Positions 9,787 through 18,414 of a stretch of DNA of 64,000 bases are shown here, piece by piece. Every line of letters starts with the position of its first letter. Position 1 is the first letter of the stretch. The notes below the pieces were generated by a model. It saw nothing but the letters and a program-made list of their open reading frames with translations, did no database searches and was not told where the DNA came from. The stretch comes from Streptomyces lanatus (GTDB lineage: Bacteria; Actinomycetota; Actinomycetes; Streptomycetales; Streptomycetaceae). The stretch covers positions 1,139,605 through 1,203,604 of the forward strand of contig NZ_BNBM01000001.1 of the NCBI RefSeq assembly GCF_014655715.1, in the 5' to 3' direction. Both the position numbers and the translations under genes were made by a program.

Positions 9787-10656
9787 TCAACCCTTGACGG
9801 CGCCGAGCATCACGCCGGAGACGAAGTAGCGCTGGACGAACGGGTACACGCAGAGGATCGGCAGCGCGGTCAGCACGATCGTGACCGCCTGGATATTCGC
9901 CCCGACCTGGCTGAGCTGCTCCGTGGCGGCACCGGCGTTGGAGCCGCCGGTGGCGCCCGCGATGAGATTGCGCAGATAGACGGTGACCGGCATCAGATCC
10001 GAGGAGTCCATATAGAGAAACGCGCTGAACCAGGAATTCCAGAACGACACCGAGTAGAAGAGCACCATCGTCGCGACGACCGCTTTGGACAGCGGCAGCA
10101 CGATCCTCAGCAGGATGCCGTAGGTGCTGAGCCCGTCGATCTGCGCGGCCTCCTCCAGCTCGGTGGGCAGGCTCTCGAAGAACGCCTTCATGACCAGGAG
10201 GTTGAACACACTGATCGCATTGGGGAGGGCGATCGCCCACACACTGTTCTTCAGTCCGAGGCTGGTGATCAGCACATAGTTCGGGATCAGGCCGCCGGTG
10301 AAGAACATGGTGAACACGGCGATGCCGACCAGTGCCCCACGCCCCCTGAGCTGCTTCTTCGACAGGACGTAGGCGTAGCAGGTCGTCAGCACCATGGCGA
10401 CGGCGGTGGCGACGACCGTGTAGAGCACGGTGTTGCCGTAGTTGCGCCAGAACATGTGGTCCCGGAACACGATCTGGTACGTGGTGAGGTTGAACCCCTT
10501 GGGCCACAGGGTCACTTCACCGGCCCGTATCTGCCGTTCCCCGCTGAAGGACCGCGCGACGATATTGAGGAAGGGGTACAGGGTGACGATCACGACGAGG
10601 GTGAGGATCACCCCGTTGACGCCCTGGAAGACACGGTGGGCACGGCTCGGCTTCAC
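9787..10656 (-). CDS. Sugar ABC permease, LplC/YtcP type
   Basis: A 289-residue inner-membrane permease with about six transmembrane helices. The cytoplasmic coupling segment ELEEAAQIDGLSTYGILLRIVLPL matches the EAA loop (EAA-x3-G-x9-I-x-LP) that docks the ATPase. The GTG start at 10656 overlaps the stop of the other permease (GTGA), with the sequence beginning VKPSRAHRVFQG. It pairs with the upstream permease to form a CUT1-type heterodimer that imports the sugar delivered by the lipoprotein encoded 14 bp downstream. Confidence 0.9.
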   Translation of the reverse strand: MKPSRAHRVFQGVNGVILTLVVIVTLYPFLNIVARSFSGERQIRAGEVTLWPKGFNLTTYQIVFRDHMFWRNYGNTVLYTVVATAVAMVLTTCYAYVLSKKQLRGRGALVGIAVFTMFFTGGLIPNYVLITSLGLKNSVWAIALPNAISVFNLLVMKAFFESLPTELEEAAQIDGLSTYGILLRIVLPLSKAVVATMVLFYSVSFWNSWFSAFLYMDSSDLMPVTVYLRNLIAGATGGSNAGAATEQLSQVGANIQAVTIVLTALPILCVYPFVQRYFVSGVMLGAVKG

Positions 10657-11633
10657 CACAGGCTGGTCCCCACTGTGCGGCGCGAGAGCTGGTTGGCGGA
10701 CGTGATCAGGACCAGCCCGATGATCGCCTCGAACAGGCCGATGGCGGCGGCGTAGCTGAAGCTGTTGGACTCGACACCGGTGCGGTAGACGTACGTCGAG
10801 ATCACGTCGGAGGTCTGATAGGTCAGCGGGTTGTACAGCAGCAGGACCTTCTCGAAGCCGACGGCGAGGAAGGTGCCGACGTTGAGGATCAGCAGCGTGA
10901 TCATCGTGGGCCGGATGCCGGGCAACGTGACATGCCAGATCTGCTGCCAGCGGTTGGCGCCGTCGATGCGGGCGGCCTCGTACAGGTCCTCGTCGATGGT
11001 GGTGAGGGCGGCGAGGTAGAGGATCGTGCCCCAGCCCGCGGTCTGCCAGATCTCCGAGCCGACATAGAGGGTGCGGAACCACTCGGGTTCCTGGATGAAC
11101 CGGATCGGGTCGTGCCCGAACCAGCCGAGGACATGGTTGACCGGGCCGTCCGCGGCGAGCATCTGCATGGTGATGCCGGCGACGATCACGATCGACAGGA
11201 AGTGCGGCAGATACGACACCGACTGGACGAACCGTTTCAGCGAGCGTCGGCGCACCTCGTTCAGCAGCAGCGCCAGCACGATCGGGATCGGGAAGCAGAA
11301 GACGAGGGTGAGTCCGCCGAGCCACAGGGTGTTGCGGAAGACCTGCCAGAAGGTCGGGTCGCTGAGGAACATCTCCACATAGCGCAGCCCCACCCAGTCC
11401 TCGCCGAAGATCGAGCCGCCCGGTTCGAAGCGCCGGAATGCGATCACATTGCCGAGCATCGGCAGATAGCGGAAGACCAGGAAGAACAGCAGCGGCAGCA
11501 CGGCGAGCGAGTACAACTGCCAGTCCTTGCGCAGCGCCCGCCGCCAGCCGGTGCGCGCGGGGCGGGGTGGAGCCTTCGTCGGCGGCCGCTCCTGGGTGCC
11601 GGGCGGTGGAGCCGACGTGGTGGAGGTGCTCAT
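10653..11633 (-). CDS. Sugar ABC permease, LplB type
   Basis: A 326-residue permease with a proline-rich cytoplasmic N-terminus, about six membrane helices and the EAA-loop signature EAARIDGANRWQQIWHVTLP. It is the first gene of the operon. The ATG at 11633 is chosen because GGGAGG lies about 6 bp before it; an upstream in-frame start would lack a ribosome-binding site. It forms the transmembrane channel with the YtcP-type partner encoded next. A sigma-70-like promoter and a CCGAAAGTTTCGG operator lie just upstream. Confidence 0.9.
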   Translation of the reverse strand: MSTSTTSAPPPGTQERPPTKAPPRPARTGWRRALRKDWQLYSLAVLPLLFFLVFRYLPMLGNVIAFRRFEPGGSIFGEDWVGLRYVEMFLSDPTFWQVFRNTLWLGGLTLVFCFPIPIVLALLLNEVRRRSLKRFVQSVSYLPHFLSIVIVAGITMQMLAADGPVNHVLGWFGHDPIRFIQEPEWFRTLYVGSEIWQTAGWGTILYLAALTTIDEDLYEAARIDGANRWQQIWHVTLPGIRPTMITLLILNVGTFLAVGFEKVLLLYNPLTYQTSDVISTYVYRTGVESNSFSYAAAIGLFEAIIGLVLITSANQLSRRTVGTSLW

Positions 11634-11656
11634 GCAGGGGCCTCCCGGTGGTGGCA

Positions 11657-11669
11657 CCGAAAGTTTCGG
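11657..11669. promoter_or_regulatory. CGAAA-N-TTTCG operator
   Basis: CCGAAAGTTTCGG is a perfect palindrome around a central G. Repeats of the form CGAA-N-TTCG are known targets of BxlR-type and other xylan-responsive regulators in Streptomyces. It lies between the lplB-type gene and the CE7 esterase, about 18-30 bp downstream of the predicted start of the importer transcript. Repression of xylan-oligosaccharide uptake is the simplest reading. Confidence 0.65.
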
Positions 11670-11693
11670 AGTCGTACCGGCAACTTTGCGGCG

Positions 11694-11722
11694 AGGTTAG
11701 GGGCGGGTGTAATGGCTGTCAA
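11694..11722 (-). promoter_or_regulatory. Predicted sigma-70-type promoter of the importer operon
   Basis: Read on the minus strand, TTGACA (11722-11717) is followed after 17 bp by TAACCT (11699-11694). Spacing and hexamers fit a housekeeping promoter driving the permease-lipoprotein-GH42 operon. An inverted repeat CTGTCA-N7-TGACAG (11716-11734) overlaps the -35 box. Confidence 0.6.
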
Positions 11723-11821
11723 TGGGACTGACAGGGAAGGTGAGTTGAGGAGGCGAACGCCAGGGCGAGCCCAAGACCGCGAAACATTCTGATATTCAGG
11801 CGCAACAATCGGAGGTCATCG

Positions 11822-12811
11822 TTGCCCGCATTCGACCTGCCGCCGGACGAGCTGGAGCGCTACCGTCCGGAGCTCCAGGAGCCCGCGGATTTCGACGAGT
11901 TCTGGCACGACACCCTCAAGCAGGCGGCCCAGCCGGAGGTGTTGGTGTCGGCGCGGCCCGTGGCGACCGGGCTGCGGCTGACCGAGACCTGGGACGTGGC
12001 ATTCCGGGGCTTCGGCGGCGACCCGGTGAGGGCCTGGTTCAGCAGACCGGCCGGGGTGCGCGAGGCCCTGCCCGCCGTCGTGGAGTACGCCGGCTACGGC
12101 CGGGGCCGCGGCCTCCCCCATGAGCGGCTGACCTGGGTGAACGCCGGGTACGCCCATCTACTGATGGACAACAGGGGCCAGGGCGACCAGTACGGCAACG
12201 GCGGCGCGACCCCGGACCCGCACGCCACGGCACCGGGCGGCCCGGGCCCCGCGGTACGCGGTCTGCTCTCCCCGCGGGACCACCACCACCGCCGGCTGAT
12301 CACCGACGCGGTGCGGGCGGTCGAGGCGGTGCGCACGCTCCCTGGCGTGGACGGCACCCGGATCGCGGCGGTCGGCAACAGCCAGGGCGGCGGGCTCGCC
12401 CTGGCCGTCGCGGGACTCGTCCCCGACCTGGCGGCGGTTCTGGTCACCGCCCCGTTCCTGTGCGGCATCCGGCGCGCGCTCGACCTCACCGACGCCTCGC
12501 CCTACGGCGAGATCACCGCGTACCTCTCCGTGCACCGGGGCACCGAGCGGGCGGCCTACGACACGCTCGCCCATCTGGAGGGGATCTCCTTCGCCCGGCG
12601 GGCCCATGCCCCGGCCCACTTCGGCATCGGCCTGCGGGACACGGTGTGCCCGCCGAGCGGGGCGTACGGCGCCTTCAACCGCTATGCGGAACTGTCGGGC
12701 GCCGGCCCGCGCAAGGAGATCCACCCCTATCCGTTCAACGGCCACGAGGGCGGCGACGCGGTGCATGTACGCCGCCAACTCGACTGGGCGGCCGAGGTGT
12801 TGGGCCTCTGA
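11822..12811 (+). CDS. CE7 acetyl-xylan esterase / cephalosporin-C deacetylase family
   Basis: The start is TTG at 11822, supported by GGAGG six bases upstream. The 329-residue alpha/beta hydrolase shows the CE7 trio: RGQGDQ, GNSQGGG with the nucleophile Ser, and NGHEGG with the catalytic His; Asp in GLRDTVCPP completes the triad. CE7 esterases remove O-acetyl groups from short xylo-oligosaccharides, usually in the cytoplasm, and no signal peptide is seen here. Divergent from the importer and under the same CGAAA-N-TTTCG region, it would deacetylate imported xylo-oligosaccharides so that GH67 and xylosidases can proceed. It ends four bases from the stop of the convergent GH92 gene. Confidence 0.9.
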   Translation: MPAFDLPPDELERYRPELQEPADFDEFWHDTLKQAAQPEVLVSARPVATGLRLTETWDVAFRGFGGDPVRAWFSRPAGVREALPAVVEYAGYGRGRGLPHERLTWVNAGYAHLLMDNRGQGDQYGNGGATPDPHATAPGGPGPAVRGLLSPRDHHHRRLITDAVRAVEAVRTLPGVDGTRIAAVGNSQGGGLALAVAGLVPDLAAVLVTAPFLCGIRRALDLTDASPYGEITAYLSVHRGTERAAYDTLAHLEGISFARRAHAPAHFGIGLRDTVCPPSGAYGAFNRYAELSGAGPRKEIHPYPFNGHEGGDAVHVRRQLDWAAEVLGL

Positions 12812-12815
12812 GGGC

Positions 12816-15800
12816 TCAGCCGAAGGCCAGGGTGAACACGTGCAGATCGCCGTCGTCCGGCAGCTTCACGCGGGCGATGGTCTTGCCGTCGGGTGCCGTG
12901 AAGGCTTTGGTGGCGAAGACGTACGTGTCGACCGGATCCCGATCCGCACCCGCGACATTCCGGTACGCGGCGCGGGCGACCACCTCGTTGCCGTACTGGA
13001 CGCTGCCCGCGCCCCCGCCGACGGTCCAGTCGGTGAAGGCGAGATCGACGGTGTCGGTGCTGCCGTCGGTGTAGATGACGGTGGCCTTGGACTGCTGATT
13101 GCCGTTGACACCACTGCCGAGGAAGGACAACTGCCGTGCAGGACCGGCGAGTTCGATGGTCTGGCCCGCCGCCGAGACATTGTCCGGGCGGCCGCTCGGC
13201 GAGTCCGGCCAGGTGAAGCCGAGGCCCCCCACCGTGCCGTCCTTGCCCGGCGTCAGACCGGCGTCGGCGAGGGCCTGCCGCGAGTAGCTCCAGCCGCCCC
13301 CGTCGAAGTCGGCCTCGTCATGGTCACCGGCGTCGTCGGAGACGCCGGTGCTGTTGTAGGCGGCGAGAAGGGTGCCAGGCGCCGCGACGGTGAGGGAGAC
13401 GGGCTGCGCATACGAACTGTCGCCGGAGGTCACGGTGACCTCGACGTCGTAGAAGCCCTGTTCCATACCCTCGTCCGAACTCAGGGTGATCTCCTGCGAG
13501 CCGTCAGCCACGGTGCCCTCGGCGGGCGTCGCGGTGATCCCGTCGGGTGTGTCGACCCGGAAGCGCACCTCGGGGCCCGCTCCCCCGCTCATCGCCAGGG
13601 CACGGATGCCGACCTGGGCGCTCCCGCCGGGCGGCACGGTCGCCGTGGTCGGGCCGACGCCGATCTGGTACGGCTGCTCCCCCGCACGGAAAGAGGGCGG
13701 CGCCTCGGACGCTCCCCAGGCGGGGTCGGGCGTACCGGAGAGGGTGTAGTCGAGTCGGCCGCCGTCACGCACGAGGGACGCCGGAAGCCAAGGACGGTCG
13801 CTGGTGCGGCCGTTGACGGTCAGGGAGTGGATGTACGGGGCGTCGGCGGCGGCACCCCGCGCACGCACCGAGATGTCGGCGCCGCCCGGCCGGTCGATCT
13901 CGATGCGCGGGAACAGCGGCGAGGCGAGGACCAGTTCGGCACGGGACGGGACCTGCGGATACATACCGAGCGCGGAGAAGACGTACCAGGACGACATGGC
14001 GCCGAGGTCGTCATTGCCGGGAATACCACCTGGCTCGGTCGACCACAGGACACGCATGGCCGCCCGGACGGTCTCCTGTGTCTTATGTGGGGCGCCCACA
14101 TAGTCGTAGAGATAAGGCACATTGATGGAGGGTTCGTTGTCCAGCTCGGACTTGTCGCCGCCGCTGCCGGTGAAGGCCCAGTTGCCATCGGCGTCGTGGA
14201 AGAAGGCGTCGAGTCGCTTCTCGGCCGCGTCACGACCGCCCATCGCGGCGAAGAGCCCGGCAGGATTGTGCTGGACCATCCAGGTGTACTGGGCCGCCGT
14301 ACCCTCCACGAACCCGTTGCCCGTGGCGGGGGTGAAGCCAGTGACCCAGCTGCCGTCGGCCTTGCGGTTGGCGATGTAGCCGCCGGCGGGGGTGGCGGCG
14401 ATGTTGAAGTTGTTCTGCCACCACTGGGAGCGACCGGCGAAGGCGGCCGCCGTGTCCTTCTGCCCCGCCGCACCGGCGAGCTGGGTGAGGGCGAAGTCCG
14501 CGCCGGACATCTCCAGGGTCTCGGCGGCACCGCCCCAGGCGTTCGACACGGACGGCATGTAGTGGTGCTTCAAGTACTTGTCCAGGGAGGGCCGTTGACC
14601 GACGGACAGCACGGGCTTCCCGGCCGGGGAGAGGTCCTTGTCGGTCGGGACGGTCGCCGCCTCGACCAGCGACTTCAGCGCCCCGCGCAGATCGAAGTCC
14701 GTGCCGCCGAAGGCGCGGATGCCGGCCAGGGCGATGGGTGACGGGTCGCCGTTCATGACATGGGTGCCGCCCGCGCCGTGCAGCCAGCGGTCCCAGACAC
14801 CGCCGTTCTGCTCCGCGAGCTCGTACAAGGACTGGGCGATGTCCGAGCCGACGCGCGGATCGAGAAGCGTGAGCAGCTGGACCTGGTTCCGGTAGACGTC
14901 CCAGCCGGAGAAGGTGCCGTACTGGGCCCGATGGCCGCGACGGACGGCGTGGACCCGGCCGTCCGAACCCCGGTATCTGCGGTCGACGTCACTGATGACG
15001 TTCGGGTGGAGCAGGGCGTGGTACAGCGCGGTGTAGAAGGTGGTGCGCTCGGCGTCGGTGCCGCCGCCGACCCGGATCGCGGCGAGGCGCTCGCGCCAGG
15101 CACGACGGGCGGCGTCCGCCACGGCGTCGAAGGAGCGGTGCGGCGGATTCTCCACGGCGAGGTTGGCCTCGGCACCGGCCTGACTGACGTACGAGATACC
15201 GACCTTGACGTTCACCGGCCCGGTACCGGGCGCGAACTCGACGTACCCACCGGCGCCCTTACCGGCGACGGGCCGCCCACCGTTCGCGAACCCACCCGTA
15301 CCGCCGCTCCCGGCCGTGGATCCCGGGTCGAGCCGCTCGTCCTTCCACGTACCCGTGGCCTTGAAGGCACGGTCGAAGTGGGCGCTGAAGTGGACGGTGT
15401 AGTAGTCCCGCTGCCCCTCCGGGTCGAGGTATCCGCAGAAGTTCCCGGAGGTGACGGACCCGGAGATGGTCCGGGTCGCCGGATCGATGCGTACGTCTGA
15501 ATCGGTGGCCCCCACCTCGGAGTTGGCGGTCCGCACGAGCATCGAAGCGGGTTTGCCGTCCGGGAAGGTGAAGCGCGCCGAGCCGGTACGGGCGGTGGCA
15601 GTGAGGTCGGCGGTCACACCGGACGCGAGACGGACCCGGTAACGGCCGGGCTCGGCGGTCTCGTCGGCGTGGCTGAAGTCGGAGGCGAAGATGGCGTCCT
15701 TGGTGTCACTCGCGGGCGACGAGGTGACCTCACCGGCGTACGGGAACAACGGGATGTCACCACTGCCGCCCGCGCACCCGGTGCCCGACATATGGGTGAG

Positions 15801-16082
15801 GCTGAAGCCCCGGATGCGGGTGGCGTCGTAGTGATAACCGCCGGGCGCGGCGGTGCGGGTCGCGTCGCCGCGGGTGTTCTCGGGGCTGAAGGACAGCATG
15901 CCGAACGGCGTGACCGCGCCGGGGAAGACATTGCCGCCGTTCTTCGTGCCGATGAGCGGATCCACGTACGAGGTCGGGTCCTCGACCAGGTCCGGGGGTG
16001 CCGTCGGCGCCGCGAGGGCGGGGGTGGCGCCACCGACCGCGAGTACGGCGGCGAGCAGCAGGGACGTAGGACGGAAACGCAT
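12816..16082 (-). CDS. Secreted multidomain GH92 alpha-mannosidase
   Basis: A 1088-residue precursor. The ATG at 16082 follows a GGAGG-type ribosome-binding site, and a signal peptide ends near PALAAP. The GH92 two-domain catalytic region spans roughly residues 40-770: YVDPLIGTKNGGNVFPGA, GFSLTHMSGTGC, GTFSGWDVYRNQ, LDNEPSINVPYLYDY and GIPGNDDLGAMSSWYVFSALG. An NEW3-like beta-sandwich follows (VPPGGSAQVGIRALA to VSLTVAAPG). The last about 170 residues form another beta-rich module beginning LLAAYNSTGVSDDAG, found at the ends of other Streptomyces glycosidases. It is a calcium-dependent exo-alpha-mannosidase acting outside the cell, likely on fungal or plant N-glycans or mannoproteins. Two LacI-like operators lie about 195-250 bp upstream. 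Confidence 0.92.
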   Translation of the reverse strand: MRFRPTSLLLAAVLAVGGATPALAAPTAPPDLVEDPTSYVDPLIGTKNGGNVFPGAVTPFGMLSFSPENTRGDATRTAAPGGYHYDATRIRGFSLTHMSGTGCAGGSGDIPLFPYAGEVTSSPASDTKDAIFASDFSHADETAEPGRYRVRLASGVTADLTATARTGSARFTFPDGKPASMLVRTANSEVGATDSDVRIDPATRTISGSVTSGNFCGYLDPEGQRDYYTVHFSAHFDRAFKATGTWKDERLDPGSTAGSGGTGGFANGGRPVAGKGAGGYVEFAPGTGPVNVKVGISYVSQAGAEANLAVENPPHRSFDAVADAARRAWRERLAAIRVGGGTDAERTTFYTALYHALLHPNVISDVDRRYRGSDGRVHAVRRGHRAQYGTFSGWDVYRNQVQLLTLLDPRVGSDIAQSLYELAEQNGGVWDRWLHGAGGTHVMNGDPSPIALAGIRAFGGTDFDLRGALKSLVEAATVPTDKDLSPAGKPVLSVGQRPSLDKYLKHHYMPSVSNAWGGAAETLEMSGADFALTQLAGAAGQKDTAAAFAGRSQWWQNNFNIAATPAGGYIANRKADGSWVTGFTPATGNGFVEGTAAQYTWMVQHNPAGLFAAMGGRDAAEKRLDAFFHDADGNWAFTGSGGDKSELDNEPSINVPYLYDYVGAPHKTQETVRAAMRVLWSTEPGGIPGNDDLGAMSSWYVFSALGMYPQVPSRAELVLASPLFPRIEIDRPGGADISVRARGAAADAPYIHSLTVNGRTSDRPWLPASLVRDGGRLDYTLSGTPDPAWGASEAPPSFRAGEQPYQIGVGPTTATVPPGGSAQVGIRALAMSGGAGPEVRFRVDTPDGITATPAEGTVADGSQEITLSSDEGMEQGFYDVEVTVTSGDSSYAQPVSLTVAAPGTLLAAYNSTGVSDDAGDHDEADFDGGGWSYSRQALADAGLTPGKDGTVGGLGFTWPDSPSGRPDNVSAAGQTIELAGPARQLSFLGSGVNGNQQSKATVIYTDGSTDTVDLAFTDWTVGGGAGSVQYGNEVVARAAYRNVAGADRDPVDTYVFATKAFTAPDGKTIARVKLPDDGDLHVFTLAFG

Positions 16083-16275
16083 GACGCGGCCCCTCCTCCT
16101 TCGGACGGGTCGCGCACCACAGGTCGCACAAGCCGCAGGGACAGTAGCGTGTGCCAGCGGTACCACGGAAGGGTGCGGGTCGGGGTGGGGCGCGGGGGGT
16201 GGTCACCTGGATGGGGCAGCGGATCACGCCGGACCAGCGGGCCCGGCCGAAGCCCATTTGGCCCCCAACTAGCTT

Positions 16276-16333
16276 GACATCGTTGTCCGTTGAGGCGGTA
16301 GAGTCATCCGGCAGACCACAAGACAACGTTGTC
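16276..16333. promoter_or_regulatory. Paired LacI-type operators
   Basis: GACATCGTTGTC (16276-16287) and the perfect palindrome GACAACGTTGTC (16322-16333) are 46 bp apart centre to centre, about four and a half helical turns. A central CG with symmetric GACAA/TTGTC arms is typical of LacI-family sugar repressors. They sit upstream of the minus-strand GH92 gene. No LacI gene lies in the window, so the regulator is unknown. Confidence 0.55.
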
Positions 16334-16427
16334 GCCGCACGACACCTCGCACAAGCCACTCACCAACCGGACGGTCCCACTTCCCCCCCTCGGGCCCGTT
16401 CGGCTCGCGGACCCGGTGGCCGACAGC

Positions 16428-16873
16428 TCACGGCCATCGGGTCCGCCCCGAGCCGGGGGCCGACCGGTGAGGGAGCTGCTGACCGAACTGGTCCCACTTC
16501 GGGCTGAGGGCGATCTCCAGGAGCTGCGCGATCGTCAGATGGAGCGAGGGGGACGGCGCGACGGGTGCCGGTGATCTGCCGTTCGGCGGCCCGGCGCCGG
16601 TCCCGTCTCGCCGCCCATTCCTCAAGCGGCTCGTCCTCGGGTCCCACGGTGCGCCTCCTCACGGGCCGCCGTCTGCGGTACCGGCCGGCCCCACACCGTA
16701 GCGCCGGAGCAGTCGACGGCGAGCCCGTACCGCTCGGCAGAGGGACGTTCGTGAACCTCCCACCAGCGGTGAGCAGCCTCTACCTCGTGCCACGGACGCC
16801 GGGCGCCATGCTGATAGATGGTGGCAGGTCCGTCGTCGGGCCAGCGGGCTGCGGCCCAGGACCGGTGACGCAA
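16428..16873 (-). pseudogene. Possible remnants of two small unknown genes, one frameshifted
   Basis: A minus-strand frame ending at 16622 reads HEVEAAHRWWEVHERPSAER and ends shortly after. Inside its end, AGGAGG followed six bases later by GTG (16647) would start a second product, VGPEDEPLEEWAARRDRR. G/C-rich third positions continue in that frame to about 16545 and then in another frame (LTIAQLLEIALSPKWDQ) to a TGA at 16428, suggesting a single-base shift. I recognise no family. The evidence is codon usage and one good ribosome-binding site only. Confidence 0.3.
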
Positions 16874-17098
16874 GCTGTACCATCAGGCAGCCCGGATGCC
16901 GTCCGGCTCCCGGTAGGCGGTGTGGGCGCAGTCCGGCACGGCCAGGCCAAGGCTCAGGGCTACGAGAACGCCCCGGTTGGCCGGCGGATCTCTGGACTGG
17001 CTGCGCGCGGCCCTCGGGAAGAGGCAGGGCTGAGGTCGGTCCCCGGTGGCCAGAGGGAGACTGGAGACCTGACCACCGGGTGCAATCGCAGGGGTCGT

Positions 17099-18211
17099 TC
17101 AGCCGACCCGGCAAGGCAGCGTCGTCGTACTGTCCCCGTCGGCGCCGGACACCACATACCCGAACGTCGCGCTCTCCCCCGGATCCAGGGAGCCGTTCCA
17201 GTCGGCGTTGTGGACCATCACGTCCTGGCCGGTGTAGGTCGCGTTGCCGCTCCAGAGGCTCTCGACCTTCTGGCCGGTGGGGAGGGTCCAGTCGACCATC
17301 CAGCCGAGCATCGGGACGTTGCCGCTGTTGGTGACGGTCACCTCGGACTGGTAGCCGCCGGACCAGGTGCCGGTCGTGCGGCGGGTGGCGGAGCATTCGC
17401 CGGGGACCGGGTCGGTCGGGTTGCCCGGCTCCTTGACGCCGGTCACCTCGCCGTTGCCGCCGTCGAAGACGACGTCGGAGCAGGAGTAGAAGGTCTCGGC
17501 GCTGTCCGAGCGCTGCCAGACCATGTAGATGATGTGGCGGCCCGACTTGTTCGCCGGGAGCTGTCCGCTCCAGGAGTAGTTGGCCTCGACCGTGCCCGGG
17601 GAGCCGTTGAGGGGCGGGTGGTCGACCGAGAGGAAGGGCCGCTCCTCCATGTCGTCCCAGGTGAGGGTCTGGGTCGGGTCGAAGCCGTCCTTGGTGATGT
17701 AGACGTAGAACCAACCCGGGTGTGCCGCCCAGGCGTTGTAGGAGAAGTCGACGGTCGCACCCGAGGTGAGGTGGGTGAGCGGCCAGTCCTTGCTGGGCGT
17801 GTTGAAGCCGGTGAAGTTGGTGTTGCCGCCGCTGCACAGCTCGCCGTCGGGCACGAAGCCGCGGGTGCGGCCGGCACCGTCGGAGCGCAGCACCGAGAAC
17901 CAGTTGTAGAACGGCGTGGTGCCGCTGACCTGTTGGGCCGTTCTGCAGGCCGGGTTGACGGGCTTGATCTCACCGGTGTCGGTCAGACCGTCCTGCCAGC
18001 AGAGGAAGGTGCGGCTGCCCGGCTTCATGGGGGTGCCGTGGGCCTCCGCCCTGCCTCCGGTGGTCATGACGAGGGCGACCGCCGGGATGGTGGCGAGTAG
18101 GGAGATCAGGACCAGGAAGAGGGCTCCTGAGCGAGTGGGGAGGGTGGAGAGGGTTAATCGGCGGCGTAAAGGCGTGGGGGCGCCGTCCGAGCGCGTCTTT
18201 GTCAGGATCAT
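17099..18211 (-). CDS. AA10 lytic polysaccharide monooxygenase with CBM2
   Basis: A 370-residue precursor. A long signal peptide ends at RAEA, exposing His58 as the mature N-terminus (HGTPMKPGS). His164 in AAHPGWFY is the second ligand of the copper histidine brace. The AA10 domain runs to about residue 260. A linker rich in Gly/Pro leads to a C-terminal family 2 carbohydrate-binding module (GTWSGGYQSEVTVTNSG, then LWSGNATYTG) with bounding Cys residues. Related Streptomyces enzymes oxidatively cleave crystalline cellulose. The start ATG at 18211 has only a weak AAGGAA upstream. The exact CebR-type operator 118 bp upstream supports cellulose or cellobiose control. Confidence 0.93.
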   Translation of the reverse strand: MILTKTRSDGAPTPLRRRLTLSTLPTRSGALFLVLISLLATIPAVALVMTTGGRAEAHGTPMKPGSRTFLCWQDGLTDTGEIKPVNPACRTAQQVSGTTPFYNWFSVLRSDGAGRTRGFVPDGELCSGGNTNFTGFNTPSKDWPLTHLTSGATVDFSYNAWAAHPGWFYVYITKDGFDPTQTLTWDDMEERPFLSVDHPPLNGSPGTVEANYSWSGQLPANKSGRHIIYMVWQRSDSAETFYSCSDVVFDGGNGEVTGVKEPGNPTDPVPGECSATRRTTGTWSGGYQSEVTVTNSGNVPMLGWMVDWTLPTGQKVESLWSGNATYTGQDVMVHNADWNGSLDPGESATFGYVVSGADGDSTTTLPCRVG

Positions 18212-18328
18212 GACAGGCGAGTCCGTTCCTTGAGGCACGGGTACGGGTCGTACGACTGCATGTGTGGGTGGGTGCGGGGCGGGAGCGGTCCGGGCGGCGG
18301 GTTCCGGTCCACCGTCCGTGCGAAACAA

Positions 18329-18342
18329 TGGGAGCGCTCCCA
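18329..18342. promoter_or_regulatory. CebR-type operator
   Basis: TGGGAGCGCTCCCA is a perfect 14-bp palindrome identical to the operator described for CebR, the cellobiose/cellotriose-responsive LacI-family repressor of Streptomyces. It lies upstream of the minus-strand AA10 gene. Confidence 0.88.
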
Positions 18343-18414
18343 CCCCGTCTGTTGCGGAAGGTAGCGCCGAGGGGCGTGGTTGTAAACGCCCGGCGCGTGA
18401 CTCTGTTGGTGGCC

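Larger units (their letters stand above)
16083..17098. other. Long spacer between the GH92 and AA10 genes
   Basis: About 1 kb without a convincing intact gene. It holds the leader of the GH92 gene, two GACAACGTTGTC-type sites (16276-16333) and a minus-strand stretch with coding-like codon use that is probably a broken gene (16428-16873). I see nothing identifiable in 16083-16275, 16334-16427 or 16874-17098. Confidence 0.5.

Noticed and set aside
16659..17837. Minus-strand frame antiparallel/parallel to the AA10 gene
   Set aside because: It is a different frame of the same strand without motifs; the AA10 frame has the histidine brace, signal peptide and CBM2.
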